A stretch of DNA of 56,125 nt from Clostridiales bacterium (GCA_015069625.1 SVIE01000002.1:1-56125), one strand, 5' to 3'. Shown: positions 39,422 to 48,774, numbered from the stretch's first letter. A program made the numbers and translations. The notes: a model not told the origin generated them from the letters alone.

Positions 39422-41992
39422 ATGGAAAAATTAGTGTTAATCGACGGAAACAGTTTAATCAACCGTGCTTTTTATGCAATGCCACTTTTGGTAACTAAAG
39501 ACGGTATTCCAACTAATGCGGTATATGGATTTATGAATATGTTTTTCAGGATGCTTTCTGCAGAAAAACCCACTTACGTGGCGGTTGCTTTTGACCTTAA
39601 AGCACCCACTTTCCGTCATAAGATGTATGCTGAATATAAAGGCACAAGAAAACCTATGCCCGAAGAACTTCGCCCGCAAATTCCACTTCTTAAAGAAGTG
39701 CTTAACATTATGGGGGTTTGCACAATAGAAAAAGAAGGTTCGGAAGCAGATGATATTATCGGAACGATAGCAAAAGCGACAAATATTCAAACGGTTATCA
39801 TAACGGGAGACAAGGACTCTTTCCAACTTGTTGATGAAGAAACTTGCGTTCATTTTACCAAACGTGGAATTACCGATACAGACGTTTACGATTTGACAAA
39901 CTTTACTGAAAAAACAGGAATCACGCCTGCGCAAGTTGTTGAACTTAAAGCACTTATGGGGGATTCTTCGGATAATATCCCTGGCGTTTCGGGGGTTGGA
40001 GAAAAAACTGCCCTTTCGCTCATTCAGACGTACGGTGGATTAGATAATATTTACGCTAGCATAGATGAGATTAAAGGTAAACTAAAAGAAAGGCTAATTT
40101 CAAATAAGGAAATTGCATATCTTTCACGCACGCTTGCAACTATTGATACCGATTGTGGTGTGGATACTGACGTGAACAAAATGACGGTTAAAACGCCTTT
40201 CTCTGATGCGGTAAAAAGAAAGTTTATCGAACTAGAATTTAAGTCGCTTGCAAACCGTGAAGATTTGTTTGAATCGGCAGAAGAAACGGCTATTGAGAAT
40301 GTAAAGGAATCGGAAGTTTTACCCGAAAAGATTACAATTTCTAGCCTTGAAGAATTTAATGTTTTTGACGATAAAAAAGAGATTTGTTTAGCGGTTACCG
40401 AAGACGGAATAAGTATGTATGCAGGCGGAGAAAAGGAATACTTTGCGCCATTAAAGAAACTTTTGATTGACGACGGTTTTTTTGAAACGGAAGGTATAAA
40501 AGGTATAGCAAAATTCTTTTCAAAGGGGTACGTATTGACTGTTTTCGGCAAAAAAGACCTTATGCATAAGGTTAAAAATATAATCGGAAACGTGCCGACT
40601 TGCGACTTTTGTGACGTTGCGCTTATGAAATACTTAGTGGATTTTGGGGGCGGAGAAGAAAGACTTTCAGAAGTTATTTTATCTTACGGCTATCCTGAAA
40701 ATCTACCGGCTTATTCGCTTTATAAGATTTGCGAAAAATTGCGAAAAGAAATGCAGAGTCAAGGCGTAGAAAGCCTTTATAACGACGTTGAGTTGCCGCT
40801 CTCTGACGTGCTTTTTGAAATGGAAGAAGCGGGGTTTAAGGTGGACGTGGAAGCCTTAAAAGAAGCGGGCAAAAAGTATGGCGAAATCCTTGCTGATTTG
40901 AACGCAAAAATTCGTGAACTTGCGGGGGATGAAACGCTTAACGTTAACTCTCCTAAGCAACTTGGAGAATTACTATTTGTTAAACTGAAAATAGGCAAGG
41001 GAAAGAAAACTAAGAGCGGATATTCAACAAATGCGGAAGTGTTAGAAGGTTTAGAAGAAGCGCATCCGATTGTTCCGCTTATCTTAGCGTACAGACGAAT
41101 ACAAAAATTAAATTCAACGTACGTGGAAGGGTTTAAGCCTTTGATTGATGAAAGAACGGGGCTTATTCACACGTCGTTTAATCAAACGGTTACGGCGACG
41201 GGTAGGCTTTCAAGTAAAGAACCAAACCTTCAAAATATTCCCGTGCGTGACGACGAAGGTAGGGAACTTCGCAAGTTCTTCGTTCCGAGAAGCGAAGATA
41301 GAATTTTAATAGGCGCAGACTATTCTCAGATAGAACTTAGGCTTCTTGCAAGTTTTTCTGGCTGTACAGGGTTAATAGAAGCGTTTAGAAGCGGAAAGGA
41401 CGTTCACAAGGATACCGCATCAAAGGTGTTTAACGTAAAACTAGAAGACGTTACGGCTCAAATGCGTAGGAACGCAAAAGCGGTAAACTTTGGTATTATA
41501 TATGGTATTAGCGAATACGGGTTAGCAAAAAACATAAAAACCACTCCGTTTGAAGCCCGTGCGTACATCAACGCATATTTTGACACCTATCCCGAAGTTA
41601 AAAAGTATATGGATGATAACGTTGCGTTTGCAAAAGAAACGGGGTACGCTAAAACGTATCTTGGAAGACGCAGATATATTAGGGAGTTGGGCTCGTCAAA
41701 TTATAATCTTCGTCAATTTGGCGAACGTGTCGCAATGAATATGCCACTTCAAGGAAGTAGTGCAGATATTATTAAAATTGCAATGATTAACGTTAGCAAA
41801 AGGTTAAAAGAAGAAGGTCTGAAATCCGAACTCATATTGCAAGTGCACGACGAACTCATTATTGATGCTTTTAAGTCGGAAGCAGAAAAAGTTAAAAAGA
41901 TTTTACAAGAAGAAATGGAGGGCGCAGCCAAGTTGAGCGTAGAACTTACCGTTGACGTAGGCGAAGGCGAAACTTGGTTTGATGCAAAATAA
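39422..41992 (+). CDS. polA: DNA polymerase I
   Basis: 5' nuclease domain VLIDGNSLINRAFYA...GDKDSFQLV; polymerase motifs DYSQIELRLLAS, RRNAKAVNFGIIYGIS, QVHDELI. Confidence 0.96.
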   Translation: MEKLVLIDGNSLINRAFYAMPLLVTKDGIPTNAVYGFMNMFFRMLSAEKPTYVAVAFDLKAPTFRHKMYAEYKGTRKPMPEELRPQIPLLKEVLNIMGVCTIEKEGSEADDIIGTIAKATNIQTVIITGDKDSFQLVDEETCVHFTKRGITDTDVYDLTNFTEKTGITPAQVVELKALMGDSSDNIPGVSGVGEKTALSLIQTYGGLDNIYASIDEIKGKLKERLISNKEIAYLSRTLATIDTDCGVDTDVNKMTVKTPFSDAVKRKFIELEFKSLANREDLFESAEETAIENVKESEVLPEKITISSLEEFNVFDDKKEICLAVTEDGISMYAGGEKEYFAPLKKLLIDDGFFETEGIKGIAKFFSKGYVLTVFGKKDLMHKVKNIIGNVPTCDFCDVALMKYLVDFGGGEERLSEVILSYGYPENLPAYSLYKICEKLRKEMQSQGVESLYNDVELPLSDVLFEMEEAGFKVDVEALKEAGKKYGEILADLNAKIRELAGDETLNVNSPKQLGELLFVKLKIGKGKKTKSGYSTNAEVLEGLEEAHPIVPLILAYRRIQKLNSTYVEGFKPLIDERTGLIHTSFNQTVTATGRLSSKEPNLQNIPVRDDEGRELRKFFVPRSEDRILIGADYSQIELRLLASFSGCTGLIEAFRSGKDVHKDTASKVFNVKLEDVTAQMRRNAKAVNFGIIYGISEYGLAKNIKTTPFEARAYINAYFDTYPEVKKYMDDNVAFAKETGYAKTYLGRRRYIRELGSSNYNLRQFGERVAMNMPLQGSSADIIKIAMINVSKRLKEEGLKSELILQVHDELIIDAFKSEAEKVKKILQEEMEGAAKLSVELTVDVGEGETWFDAK

Positions 41993-41993
41993 A

Positions 41994-42581
41994 ATGGCAA
42001 AGATGAAAGTTGCAATAACAGGTGGAATCGGCTCGGGAAAAAGCACGGTGGTAGAAATACTATTAGGGCTTGGTTTTGAAGTAACTTCTTGCGACGAAAT
42101 CACCAAACAACTTTATAAAAAACGCTCGGTGTTAAAAGGGCTTAAAAAGATATTTCCTGACGCTATAAGTGGGATTATAAAACTAAAAGCGGATAAAAAG
42201 AAAATAGCGCACGCCGTATTTAACAGCGTGGCTAAGAAAGACCAACTAGAATCTTATTTGCACCCCCTTATAATGAAACAGGTATTCATAGCACTTGATA
42301 GGGCAAGGGGGGATATGGCGTTTGCCGAAGTGCCACTTCTTTTTGAAAGTGGGCTAGAAACACAATTTGACAAGGTGCTTATTATCACACGTGATAGAAA
42401 AGCACGAATAGAAAGCGTTATGGCTCGTTCTAATTTAAGCGAGCAAGAAGTTATTGATAGAATAAACAGCCAAGTTGATTACGATTTGCTAGATAAAACG
42501 GCTTACTATGTCGTTGAAAATAACGGGACGAAAGAACAATTAGAAAAACTTCTAAAAGTAGCGATATCTAACTTTAAGTAA
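41994..42581 (+). CDS. coaE: Dephospho-CoA kinase
   Basis: KVAITGGIGSGKSTVVEIL...CDEITKQLY...EVPLLFESGLETQFDKVLIITRDRKARIESVMAR; likely start at 41994 or 42003. Confidence 0.92.
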   Translation: MAKMKVAITGGIGSGKSTVVEILLGLGFEVTSCDEITKQLYKKRSVLKGLKKIFPDAISGIIKLKADKKKIAHAVFNSVAKKDQLESYLHPLIMKQVFIALDRARGDMAFAEVPLLFESGLETQFDKVLIITRDRKARIESVMARSNLSEQEVIDRINSQVDYDLLDKTAYYVVENNGTKEQLEKLLKVAISNFK

Positions 42582-42583
42582 CG

Positions 42584-43411
42584 TTATTGTTCGCTTTCCT
42601 TTTCAACGAAAACGTAACCAAAAGCGTTTGGTCCCCAATGGCAAGCAACGGCGGGGTCGATATTGTCAAACTCGGTCATTATTTTAACGTATTCTGACGG
42701 AGTTCTAGAAATAAGTTCTTTTAGGTTTGCCGTGTCATATGTGTAAGAAGGGATAATAGGGTAGTCTGTATCACAGTTATCAAGCGCAGATGATAAAAAT
42801 CTCATTGCGCTTTTTAATCCGATAACTTTTCCTGCGACTGAAACGGAATTTTTAAGCATAAGCACGGGTTTGATTTTTAAGATTGTTCCTATTGCATAAC
42901 CTGCCATGCTAAGCCTTCCGCCACGATGTAAATATTCAAGCGTTTCGGGAACGGCAAGAGCGGTAATTCTTGGGGCGAGTGCATTTAACTTGTCGCATAT
43001 GAAATCTAACGGCTTATCTAAATATTTTTGCGCTTCTCTAACAAGTATTTTCATTCCGCCAACGGCAGAACGTGAATCTATAACTCGCACGTGCGGGTTA
43101 TCCTTAAATAACATATTAAAGGCATTGTTTGTACCTGAAATTTTTGAAGAAATGGTTATTATAATAACGTCAAATCCATCTTCAACCGCTTTAAGAACAC
43201 GTGTTTCGGTGTCTTCAAGCGAAGGGAGTGAAGTTTTTGGGAATTGATGGTCTTCAATTAAGGCTTTATAAAAAGTGTCCATTGTCAAGTTAATGCCGTC
43301 TGAATATTCAACGTCCTTAATAAGTATTTTAAGTGGTAAAATTTCAACGTTATATATGTGAGTTTCATCTTGTCTGATGCTACTACCTGAGTCAACGAAA
43401 ATCTTAATCAT
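42584..43411 (-). CDS. DegV-family protein
   Basis: MIKIFVDSGSSIRQDE...ILPLKILIKDVEYSDG...FPKTSLPS...ISGTNNAF...VIDSRSAVGG. Confidence 0.93.
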   Translation of the reverse strand: MIKIFVDSGSSIRQDETHIYNVEILPLKILIKDVEYSDGINLTMDTFYKALIEDHQFPKTSLPSLEDTETRVLKAVEDGFDVIIITISSKISGTNNAFNMLFKDNPHVRVIDSRSAVGGMKILVREAQKYLDKPLDFICDKLNALAPRITALAVPETLEYLHRGGRLSMAGYAIGTILKIKPVLMLKNSVSVAGKVIGLKSAMRFLSSALDNCDTDYPIIPSYTYDTANLKELISRTPSEYVKIMTEFDNIDPAVACHWGPNAFGYVFVEKESEQ

Positions 43412-43645
43412 AAGATGCTCCTTTCGTTTTTTTGCTAACGGAAATCATTATACATGAAAACGGCTAAAAAGCATCCTATTATTAAAGAAATGAATTATAC
43501 AGTTATAACCGCTGTCAGTAGAGAAGCAAAAACGAACTCTACCAACGGTAGAAAATAGCGTTTTTTGACGTAAAAAGACAAAAAACATACAATTTTGCTC
43601 TATTTGGGCAAAAAATCTTAATAACGAAAAAGGGGGGATACGAAT

Positions 43646-44257
43646 ATGAAATGCATATATTTTGACGTTAACGAATTAAATATCGGTGATAATTTTAGAA
43701 TAGCATACAACAGTTGTCCGTGGATGAACCCCCTAGAAAAAATTGATAGGCTTAAATGTTTAGATGATAAATTGTTAAGTTTAGGCGTAAATTTATTACT
43801 TGCGTATGCGTTTAGAGAAAAAGGGGTTGATTATATTCGGTTAAGATACGAAGAAGGCTGTAAGCCTTTTTTAAGGGGAAGACAAGACTTTTATTTTAAC
43901 TGTTCGCATAGCGGAAATTTGGCGGTTATTGCATATGCCGATAGTTCTCTTGGGGTGGACGTGGAAAAAATAAGACCTGTTAACAAAAAGGTTGCAACCC
44001 GTTTGTTTACAAAAAAGGAACAAGGATTAGTTGTTGATGATGAAAGTTTTATGCGTCTTTGGACTAAAAAAGAAAGTTACGTTAAAAATACGGGGCGTGG
44101 CAGAATTCAAATGAGTGAAGTTGAAGTTTTGCCGTCATCACCAGATATGCAAGGATTAACCTTTTCAGAAAAAGTGGTTGATAATCACATTATAACCGTC
44201 TGTCATGCAGAAACAGAAAAGGCAGAGTGGAAACAAGTTTATTTTAATGAATTATAA
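43646..44257 (+). CDS. 4'-phosphopantetheinyl transferase (Sfp-like)
   Basis: NCSHSGNLAVIAYADSSLGVDVEKIRP...FMRLWTKKESYVK. Confidence 0.92.
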   Translation: MKCIYFDVNELNIGDNFRIAYNSCPWMNPLEKIDRLKCLDDKLLSLGVNLLLAYAFREKGVDYIRLRYEEGCKPFLRGRQDFYFNCSHSGNLAVIAYADSSLGVDVEKIRPVNKKVATRLFTKKEQGLVVDDESFMRLWTKKESYVKNTGRGRIQMSEVEVLPSSPDMQGLTFSEKVVDNHIITVCHAETEKAEWKQVYFNEL

Positions 44258-44261
44258 GTAG

Positions 44262-44289
44262 AAAAAGGATAGGCAAACCTATCCTTTTT
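44262..44289. terminator. Intrinsic terminator
   Basis: AAAAAGGATAGG-caaa-CCTATCCTTTTT. Confidence 0.85.
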
Positions 44290-44321
44290 ATTGTGGATTT
44301 AACGAAAAATTAACCACGACT

Positions 44322-44534
44322 TCAAGTGATGGCTTTGATTATGTCTGAAAAGAAATCGTCAAATGAAATATTAAAGTATTGTACAAGTGAAATAATATAA
44401 CTAGCCTTTGGTTCGTTAACGTTCCTTTCCCAATAATCAATTGCTTTTTGGCTAACGCCTATCATTTTTGCTAATTGAGTTTGCGATAAATTTTCGCCTA
44501 AACGCAATTCTTTTATTCTTTCGCCTATTGTCAT
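44322..44534 (-). CDS. Small XRE-family HTH regulator
   Basis: MTIGERIKELRLGENLSQTQLAKMIGVSQKAIDYWERN, 70 aa. Confidence 0.9.
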   Translation of the reverse strand: MTIGERIKELRLGENLSQTQLAKMIGVSQKAIDYWERNVNEPKASYIISLVQYFNISFDDFFSDIIKAIT

Positions 44535-44547
44535 ACTATTATTATAG

Positions 44548-44596
44548 AAGAAGTCTTCTTAAAATAATTGACAAAGAAGAAATCTTCTTGTATAAT
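44548..44596 (+). promoter_or_regulatory. Divergent operator/promoter: consensus sigma-A promoter with palindromic operator in the spacer
   Basis: TTGACA (44568-44573) and TATAAT (44591-44596), 17-nt spacer containing AAGAAGA-aa-TCTTCTT (44574-44589); second palindrome AAGAAG-t-CTTCTT (44548-44560). Confidence 0.8.
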
Positions 44597-44629
44597 ATTG
44601 CTAATTAAATATAAAGGAGAGATTTATAT

Positions 44630-44839
44630 ATGTCTTATTACGATTGGAATGACTATGAAAGAGATGACTACGAAGAAGAAACGAGCAAAGATTACTTGGT
44701 GGTATATATTAATCCTATTCTAGAGCGAGAAGATAGTATGGTAGTTGAAGTAGAAAGTGCAAGAGAAGCAATTCGTGTAGTTTATAAAAGGTACAAAGGA
44801 TATGTTGTTACAATTTTAAACGTGCAAGAATTAGATTAA
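44630..44839 (+). CDS. Hypothetical small acidic protein, 69 aa
   Basis: MSYYDWNDYERDDYEEETSKDYLVVYI...; SD aaaggagag upstream. Confidence 0.75.
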   Translation: MSYYDWNDYERDDYEEETSKDYLVVYINPILEREDSMVVEVESAREAIRVVYKRYKGYVVTILNVQELD

Positions 44840-45165
44840 ATTAAAAAACGGTGTAAAAGTCTACCGTTTTTTAGTTGTTTCTTTTTACGTTTAATTATAA
44901 ATAGTGCAATGCACAAAACAAGAAGGCACTAAGAAAAAAAGAATAGTTTATAAAGCTGGTTGAGTGTAAATTGAATAGAAAATAAAAATTCCATAATGAA
45001 ATAGTCTTAACCTATCCTTTTTTAGTTTGAGTTTTATTATTCGTCTTTAATATTGCCGATTTTAACCTTTTCTAAAATTATACCTAACTAATACTTGCCG
45101 ATAAACTTTGAAACAGGTTGAAATTTTTTAGCCGCTATGTTAATATAAAAGCAAGGAGATAAATT

Positions 45166-45462
45166 ATGGTTAAGCATTATATTATTTGGAAAATGAAAGA
45201 CGAAGTGGAAAATAAAAGCGCAAGGGCAAACGAAATTAAACTTGCACTTGAAGGATTAGTAGGCAAGATAGAAGGACTTGTTGAAATGAAAATTTTAACG
45301 GAGAAATTTGATTGTTCTTCTGGAGACGTGATGATGGATTCAACGTTTAAGAATTTTGATTCGCTATCTGCTTATCAAAAACATCCTTTGCACGTTGAAA
45401 TAGCATCAGGGCTTGTTCGCCCGTCAATGATTCAAAGGCTTTCGTTTGACTGCGAAGTGTAA
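45166..45462 (+). CDS. Dabb (stress-responsive alpha/beta barrel) domain protein
   Basis: MVKHYIIWKMKDEVENKSARANEIKLALEGLVGKIEGL...TFKNFDSLSAYQKHPLHVEIA. Confidence 0.85.
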   Translation: MVKHYIIWKMKDEVENKSARANEIKLALEGLVGKIEGLVEMKILTEKFDCSSGDVMMDSTFKNFDSLSAYQKHPLHVEIASGLVRPSMIQRLSFDCEV

Positions 45463-45583
45463 AATAGAAAAAGCAAAAATAAAGGGTGCGGAAATATGCG
45501 CGACACTCTTAGGGATTTAAATTAAATAGTTCAGAAACTCGACTTTTAATAAGTCGAGTTTTCTTTTATCTACGAAAAACTGC

Positions 45584-45612
45584 TTGATAAAACTTTTTAT
45601 AAGTGTTATAAT
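45584..45612 (+). promoter_or_regulatory. Sigma-A promoter for the second structured leader
   Basis: TTGATA (45584-45589), 17 nt spacer, TATAAT (45607-45612). Confidence 0.85.
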
Positions 45613-45617
45613 GAATA

Positions 45618-45830
45618 TGCCAAACAATCTGAATACTCGTAGCCATAGGTGTTTTTTCTTTTATAGGAATATTATACCTTTTTTTGGCAATACCATTAAG
45701 AAAACCAAATTTGTAAAAATGCGGCTCCTTCTTAATGGTAAGGTTTCACCTATACTACGATGGATTGTTTGGCGACAATTGGAGTCTGCGTTTTTGTGCG
45801 ACGACTTCGGTTGTCGCACTTTTTATTTTT
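45618..45830 (+). ncRNA. Structured 5' leader with terminator (candidate attenuator/riboswitch-like element)
   Basis: P1 GCCAAACAATC(45619-45629)/GATTGTTTGGC(45763-45773); P2 CGTAG(45638-45642)/CTACG(45755-45759) and ATAGGTG(45645-45651)/CACCTAT(45747-45753); P3 TACCATTAAGAA(45691-45702)/TTCTTAATGGTA(45729-45740); terminator GTGCGACGAC-TTCG-GTTGTCGCAC + U tract. Confidence 0.75.
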
Positions 45831-45850
45831 ACAAAAAAGGAGAATGTATT

Positions 45851-47800
45851 ATGCAAAAGAAGATGTTGCTTGTTTTATTAAGTGTTGTTATGATTTTTTC
45901 AATGTTATTTGGTATTAGTGCTTGTTCTATCAATAACACAGTAAAATATATTTACACGAACAGTCAAGGTGAAACAAGTTGTTTTGAAATTGATTTTGAT
46001 AAGAAAGAATATACATATAGTGGTAACGCGTGTTATAGGGAAGGTTGGGGCTATATGTTGATTCCGAACACACGCTTTGAAGTATCAGGCAATATAAGAT
46101 TAGATTATAAAATTAATGGCTATACTGTCTATAAGTTTTCGAATCACCCATGGAATTATCAATATCCTATGGGTATAACAAGTGATGGTAATATCTTGCG
46201 AGTGCAGTGGACGCCATTTAATAGTTATGATTTTATAAAAGAAGGATATTTGCAAGATGAAAATTCTGGTAATAACTCTAATAATAACGACGAAAATTCT
46301 AACAACAACTCTAATAATAACGACGAAAACTCTAACAACAACTCTGAACAACAAGAAACAACTCAAACAAGTTACTCAATAGAATATTTTGTCAACGATA
46401 ATAATTTTGGGAGCGTTACAGGAGAATTAAACCAAACCGTAAAAAGTTATCAAAACGGAACGAACGTTACGGCGGTGGCTAAAGACGGCTATCGTTTTAT
46501 CGGTTGGTCTGATGGTGTCACCACAGCAACAAGACAAGAAAAAAACGTAACCAAAAATATTTCAGTTACAGCATATTTTGAAATAATACCAACATACACC
46601 ATTGAATACCACACAGGTGGAAATGGTAGTATAGATGGAGAAACAAACCAACTTGTAAAAGAAGGCGAAAATTCAAGTTCAGTGACTGCCGTACCAGATG
46701 AAGGATATAGATTTGCAGGTTGGTCAGACGGCGTAAAAGATGCAACAAGGCAAGATTTTAACGTTGTATCAGACGTAAATGTTAGCGCAACTTTTGAATT
46801 GATTGAATATACTTATACTTATAAAGTTCAAGTTAGTGGTGGAACGTCAATGGGAACGCTAAACGGTGATAGAGAAACTGTCGTAGAAATGAAAGGTTCG
46901 ATTTTAAACGACTACCAAGGAGAATTAGTAACTGTTTACCCTTCGCAGGGATATTATAGATTTATTGGTTGGTCAGACGGAGAAACAGAAATTACCAGAC
47001 AAGATAAGATAGAAAGCGATAAAGAAGTTATTGCACAATTCGAGTTGTTTTACAAATTCAACTTTGTGGCAGGAGATGGTGGTACTATTCAGGGCGAAAC
47101 CTATCAAGAAGTAGGCGCTGGTAATTATACGACAGCCGTTACAGCAGTGGCAAACGAAGGATATAAGTTTTGGGGCTGGCAGTACCAACAATACCATAGC
47201 GACTATTATTTGTGGAGCGAAACGATTTCCCTTTCAACGCAAGACATGCTTTTTAGCAATACATACACTGCTATTTTTAAAAAAATAGAATACACGGCGA
47301 AATATACTAGTACTTACGGTGGCACGATTAAATATGAATATACGCCATTTGATCAAAATGCAAATAATTACAATTCAAATGGTGTAAGTAGCGTTACGTT
47401 TACTATTTCGATAGACAATCAATTCAATGCACCACAAGTGACGGCGACGCCCGACGAAAATTACCGTTTTGTGAAATGGAGCGATGGAAATACGTCCCCC
47501 ACAAGGCAAGATTTAAATCTTAACGGGAATTTAGAAGTTAAAGCGGAATTTGTTAGGGTTTATAAATTTACTTTTGTAGCAGGAGAAGGCGGTACTATTC
47601 AGGGCGAAACCTATCAAGAAGTTGACGCTGGTAATTATACGACAGCCGTTACAGCAGTGGCAAACGAAGGATATGAATTTTGGGGCTGGCAGTATCAACA
47701 ATATCATAGCGATTATTATTTGTGGAGCGAAACTATAACGGTTTCTTCAAATGATTGGACGTTTGGGGATTGTTATACCGCAATATTTAAAAAAGTATAG
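45851..47800 (+). CDS. Lipoprotein with multiple InlB-like (Listeria-Bacteroides) repeats
   Basis: MQKKMLLVLLSVVMIFSMLFGISAC lipobox; Asn-rich linker; repeated AVAKDGYRFIGWSDGVTTATRQ-type units. Start 45851, not 45584. Confidence 0.85.
   Translation: MQKKMLLVLLSVVMIFSMLFGISACSINNTVKYIYTNSQGETSCFEIDFDKKEYTYSGNACYREGWGYMLIPNTRFEVSGNIRLDYKINGYTVYKFSNHPWNYQYPMGITSDGNILRVQWTPFNSYDFIKEGYLQDENSGNNSNNNDENSNNNSNNNDENSNNNSEQQETTQTSYSIEYFVNDNNFGSVTGELNQTVKSYQNGTNVTAVAKDGYRFIGWSDGVTTATRQEKNVTKNISVTAYFEIIPTYTIEYHTGGNGSIDGETNQLVKEGENSSSVTAVPDEGYRFAGWSDGVKDATRQDFNVVSDVNVSATFELIEYTYTYKVQVSGGTSMGTLNGDRETVVEMKGSILNDYQGELVTVYPSQGYYRFIGWSDGETEITRQDKIESDKEVIAQFELFYKFNFVAGDGGTIQGETYQEVGAGNYTTAVTAVANEGYKFWGWQYQQYHSDYYLWSETISLSTQDMLFSNTYTAIFKKIEYTAKYTSTYGGTIKYEYTPFDQNANNYNSNGVSSVTFTISIDNQFNAPQVTATPDENYRFVKWSDGNTSPTRQDLNLNGNLEVKAEFVRVYKFTFVAGEGGTIQGETYQEVDAGNYTTAVTAVANEGYEFWGWQYQQYHSDYYLWSETITVSSNDWTFGDCYTAIFKKV
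46274..46339 (+). repeat. 33-bp tandem repeat x2 encoding (N/S/D/E)-rich linker
   Basis: AACTCTAATAATAACGACGAAAA[T/C]TCTAACAAC twice. Confidence 0.9.
47069..47225 (+). repeat. ~157 bp intragenic duplication, copy 1
   Basis: Near-identical to 47579-47735 (GGTIQGETYQEV.AGNYTTAVTAVANEGY.FWGWQYQQYHSDYYLWSET). Confidence 0.9.
47579..47735 (+). repeat. ~157 bp intragenic duplication, copy 2
   Basis: See 47069-47225. Confidence 0.9.
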
Positions 47801-47849
47801 CACACTATACTTTCAAATGAAAGTCGTGTATTTTGCAAGGCAAAAAAGT

Positions 47850-47877
47850 AAAGAGTAGCAAAATTTTGCTACTCTTT
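47850..47877. terminator. Intrinsic terminator
   Basis: AAAGAGTAGCAAAATTTTGCTACTCTTT. Confidence 0.8.
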
Positions 47878-47940
47878 TATAATGTCCTTAAAAATCCCTA
47901 CGTGAACCGCCTATAATCCACACCGTTTGATTTTAAAAAA

Positions 47941-48774
47941 TTATTTATTTAGTAATTTTAACAAGTAAGGTATTGCCGTTTCAAATTTAACGCCGTACCA
48001 ATGTGAACTATCCCCGATAGTATTTTTTATGCATTGAAGGGTATAATCTGCGCCGATTTTTGCAGAGTCAAAAACGGAAAAGCCGTTCATAAGCGCACCT
48101 GTAAAAGCAGAAGCATAAACGTCCCCCGTGCCGTGACAACCTTTGGAAATTTTTTCGTGTTCGTAATATTCAATTTTACCATTTTCATAAACGGCAACAC
48201 CTGTTGTTTCTGGGGTGTAACTAACGCCTGTTAAAACAATTGTTTTTGCACCTAAATCGACAAGTTTATTAAACAGCGACTTAACGTATTCTTCATCATA
48301 AGTTTCTTTATACTCTGCTCCGGATAAAAAGCAGGCTTCGGACACGTTAGGAATTAAAACGTCTGAAGAAGGAATAAGCGTCTTCATGGCATCAACGTAT
48401 TCGTCGTTAAATATCGAATAAAGTTTACCGTTGTCTGCAAAGGCGGGGTCAATAATTTTAACGCTATCATCTGTTCCCATTGTATCTAAAATATTTTTAA
48501 CGTAAGCAACCTGTTTAATGCTACCAAGATACCCTGTGTAAATGCCGTCAAACTTAATTCCTTCACTAATCCAATGGTTTTGAATTGAGGGCATATCGTC
48601 GGTTAAATCTCTAAACGTGAACCCCTTAAACCCGCCCGTGTGCGTGGATAATATAGCGGACGGAAGTATGCAGGTTTCCACACCGCAAGCGGAAATGATA
48701 GGTAATGCTACCGTAAGCGAGCATTGTCCGACGCATGAAACATCTTGAATTGTTAGAACTTTTTTGTAGTCCAT
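47941..48774 (-). CDS. Pyridoxal/pyridoxamine kinase-like (PfkB/ribokinase fold)
   Basis: MDYKKVLTIQDVSCVGQCSLTVALPIISACGVETCILPSAILSTHTGGF...DGIYTGYLGS...GCHGTGDVYASAFTGAL. Confidence 0.88.
   Translation of the reverse strand: MDYKKVLTIQDVSCVGQCSLTVALPIISACGVETCILPSAILSTHTGGFKGFTFRDLTDDMPSIQNHWISEGIKFDGIYTGYLGSIKQVAYVKNILDTMGTDDSVKIIDPAFADNGKLYSIFNDEYVDAMKTLIPSSDVLIPNVSEACFLSGAEYKETYDEEYVKSLFNKLVDLGAKTIVLTGVSYTPETTGVAVYENGKIEYYEHEKISKGCHGTGDVYASAFTGALMNGFSVFDSAKIGADYTLQCIKNTIGDSSHWYGVKFETAIPYLLKLLNK

Noticed and set aside
39422-41992. Degenerate 3'-5' exonuclease region of DNA polymerase I
   Set aside because: Loss of proofreading residues in Pol I is common in Firmicutes and Thermus; not unusual.
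45008-45027. Half-copy of the 44262 terminator (AACCTATCCTTTTTT)
   Set aside because: Only one arm is present and the match is short; likely chance in AT-rich intergenic DNA.
45584-45850. N-terminal extension of the 738-aa ORF
   Set aside because: Covers promoter, structured leader and terminator; the SD and lipoprotein signal peptide fix the start at 45851.
46259-46345. CRISPR-like short repeats
   Set aside because: In-frame 33-bp coding tandem repeat with no spacers and no cas genes; no CRISPR array was seen in the window.
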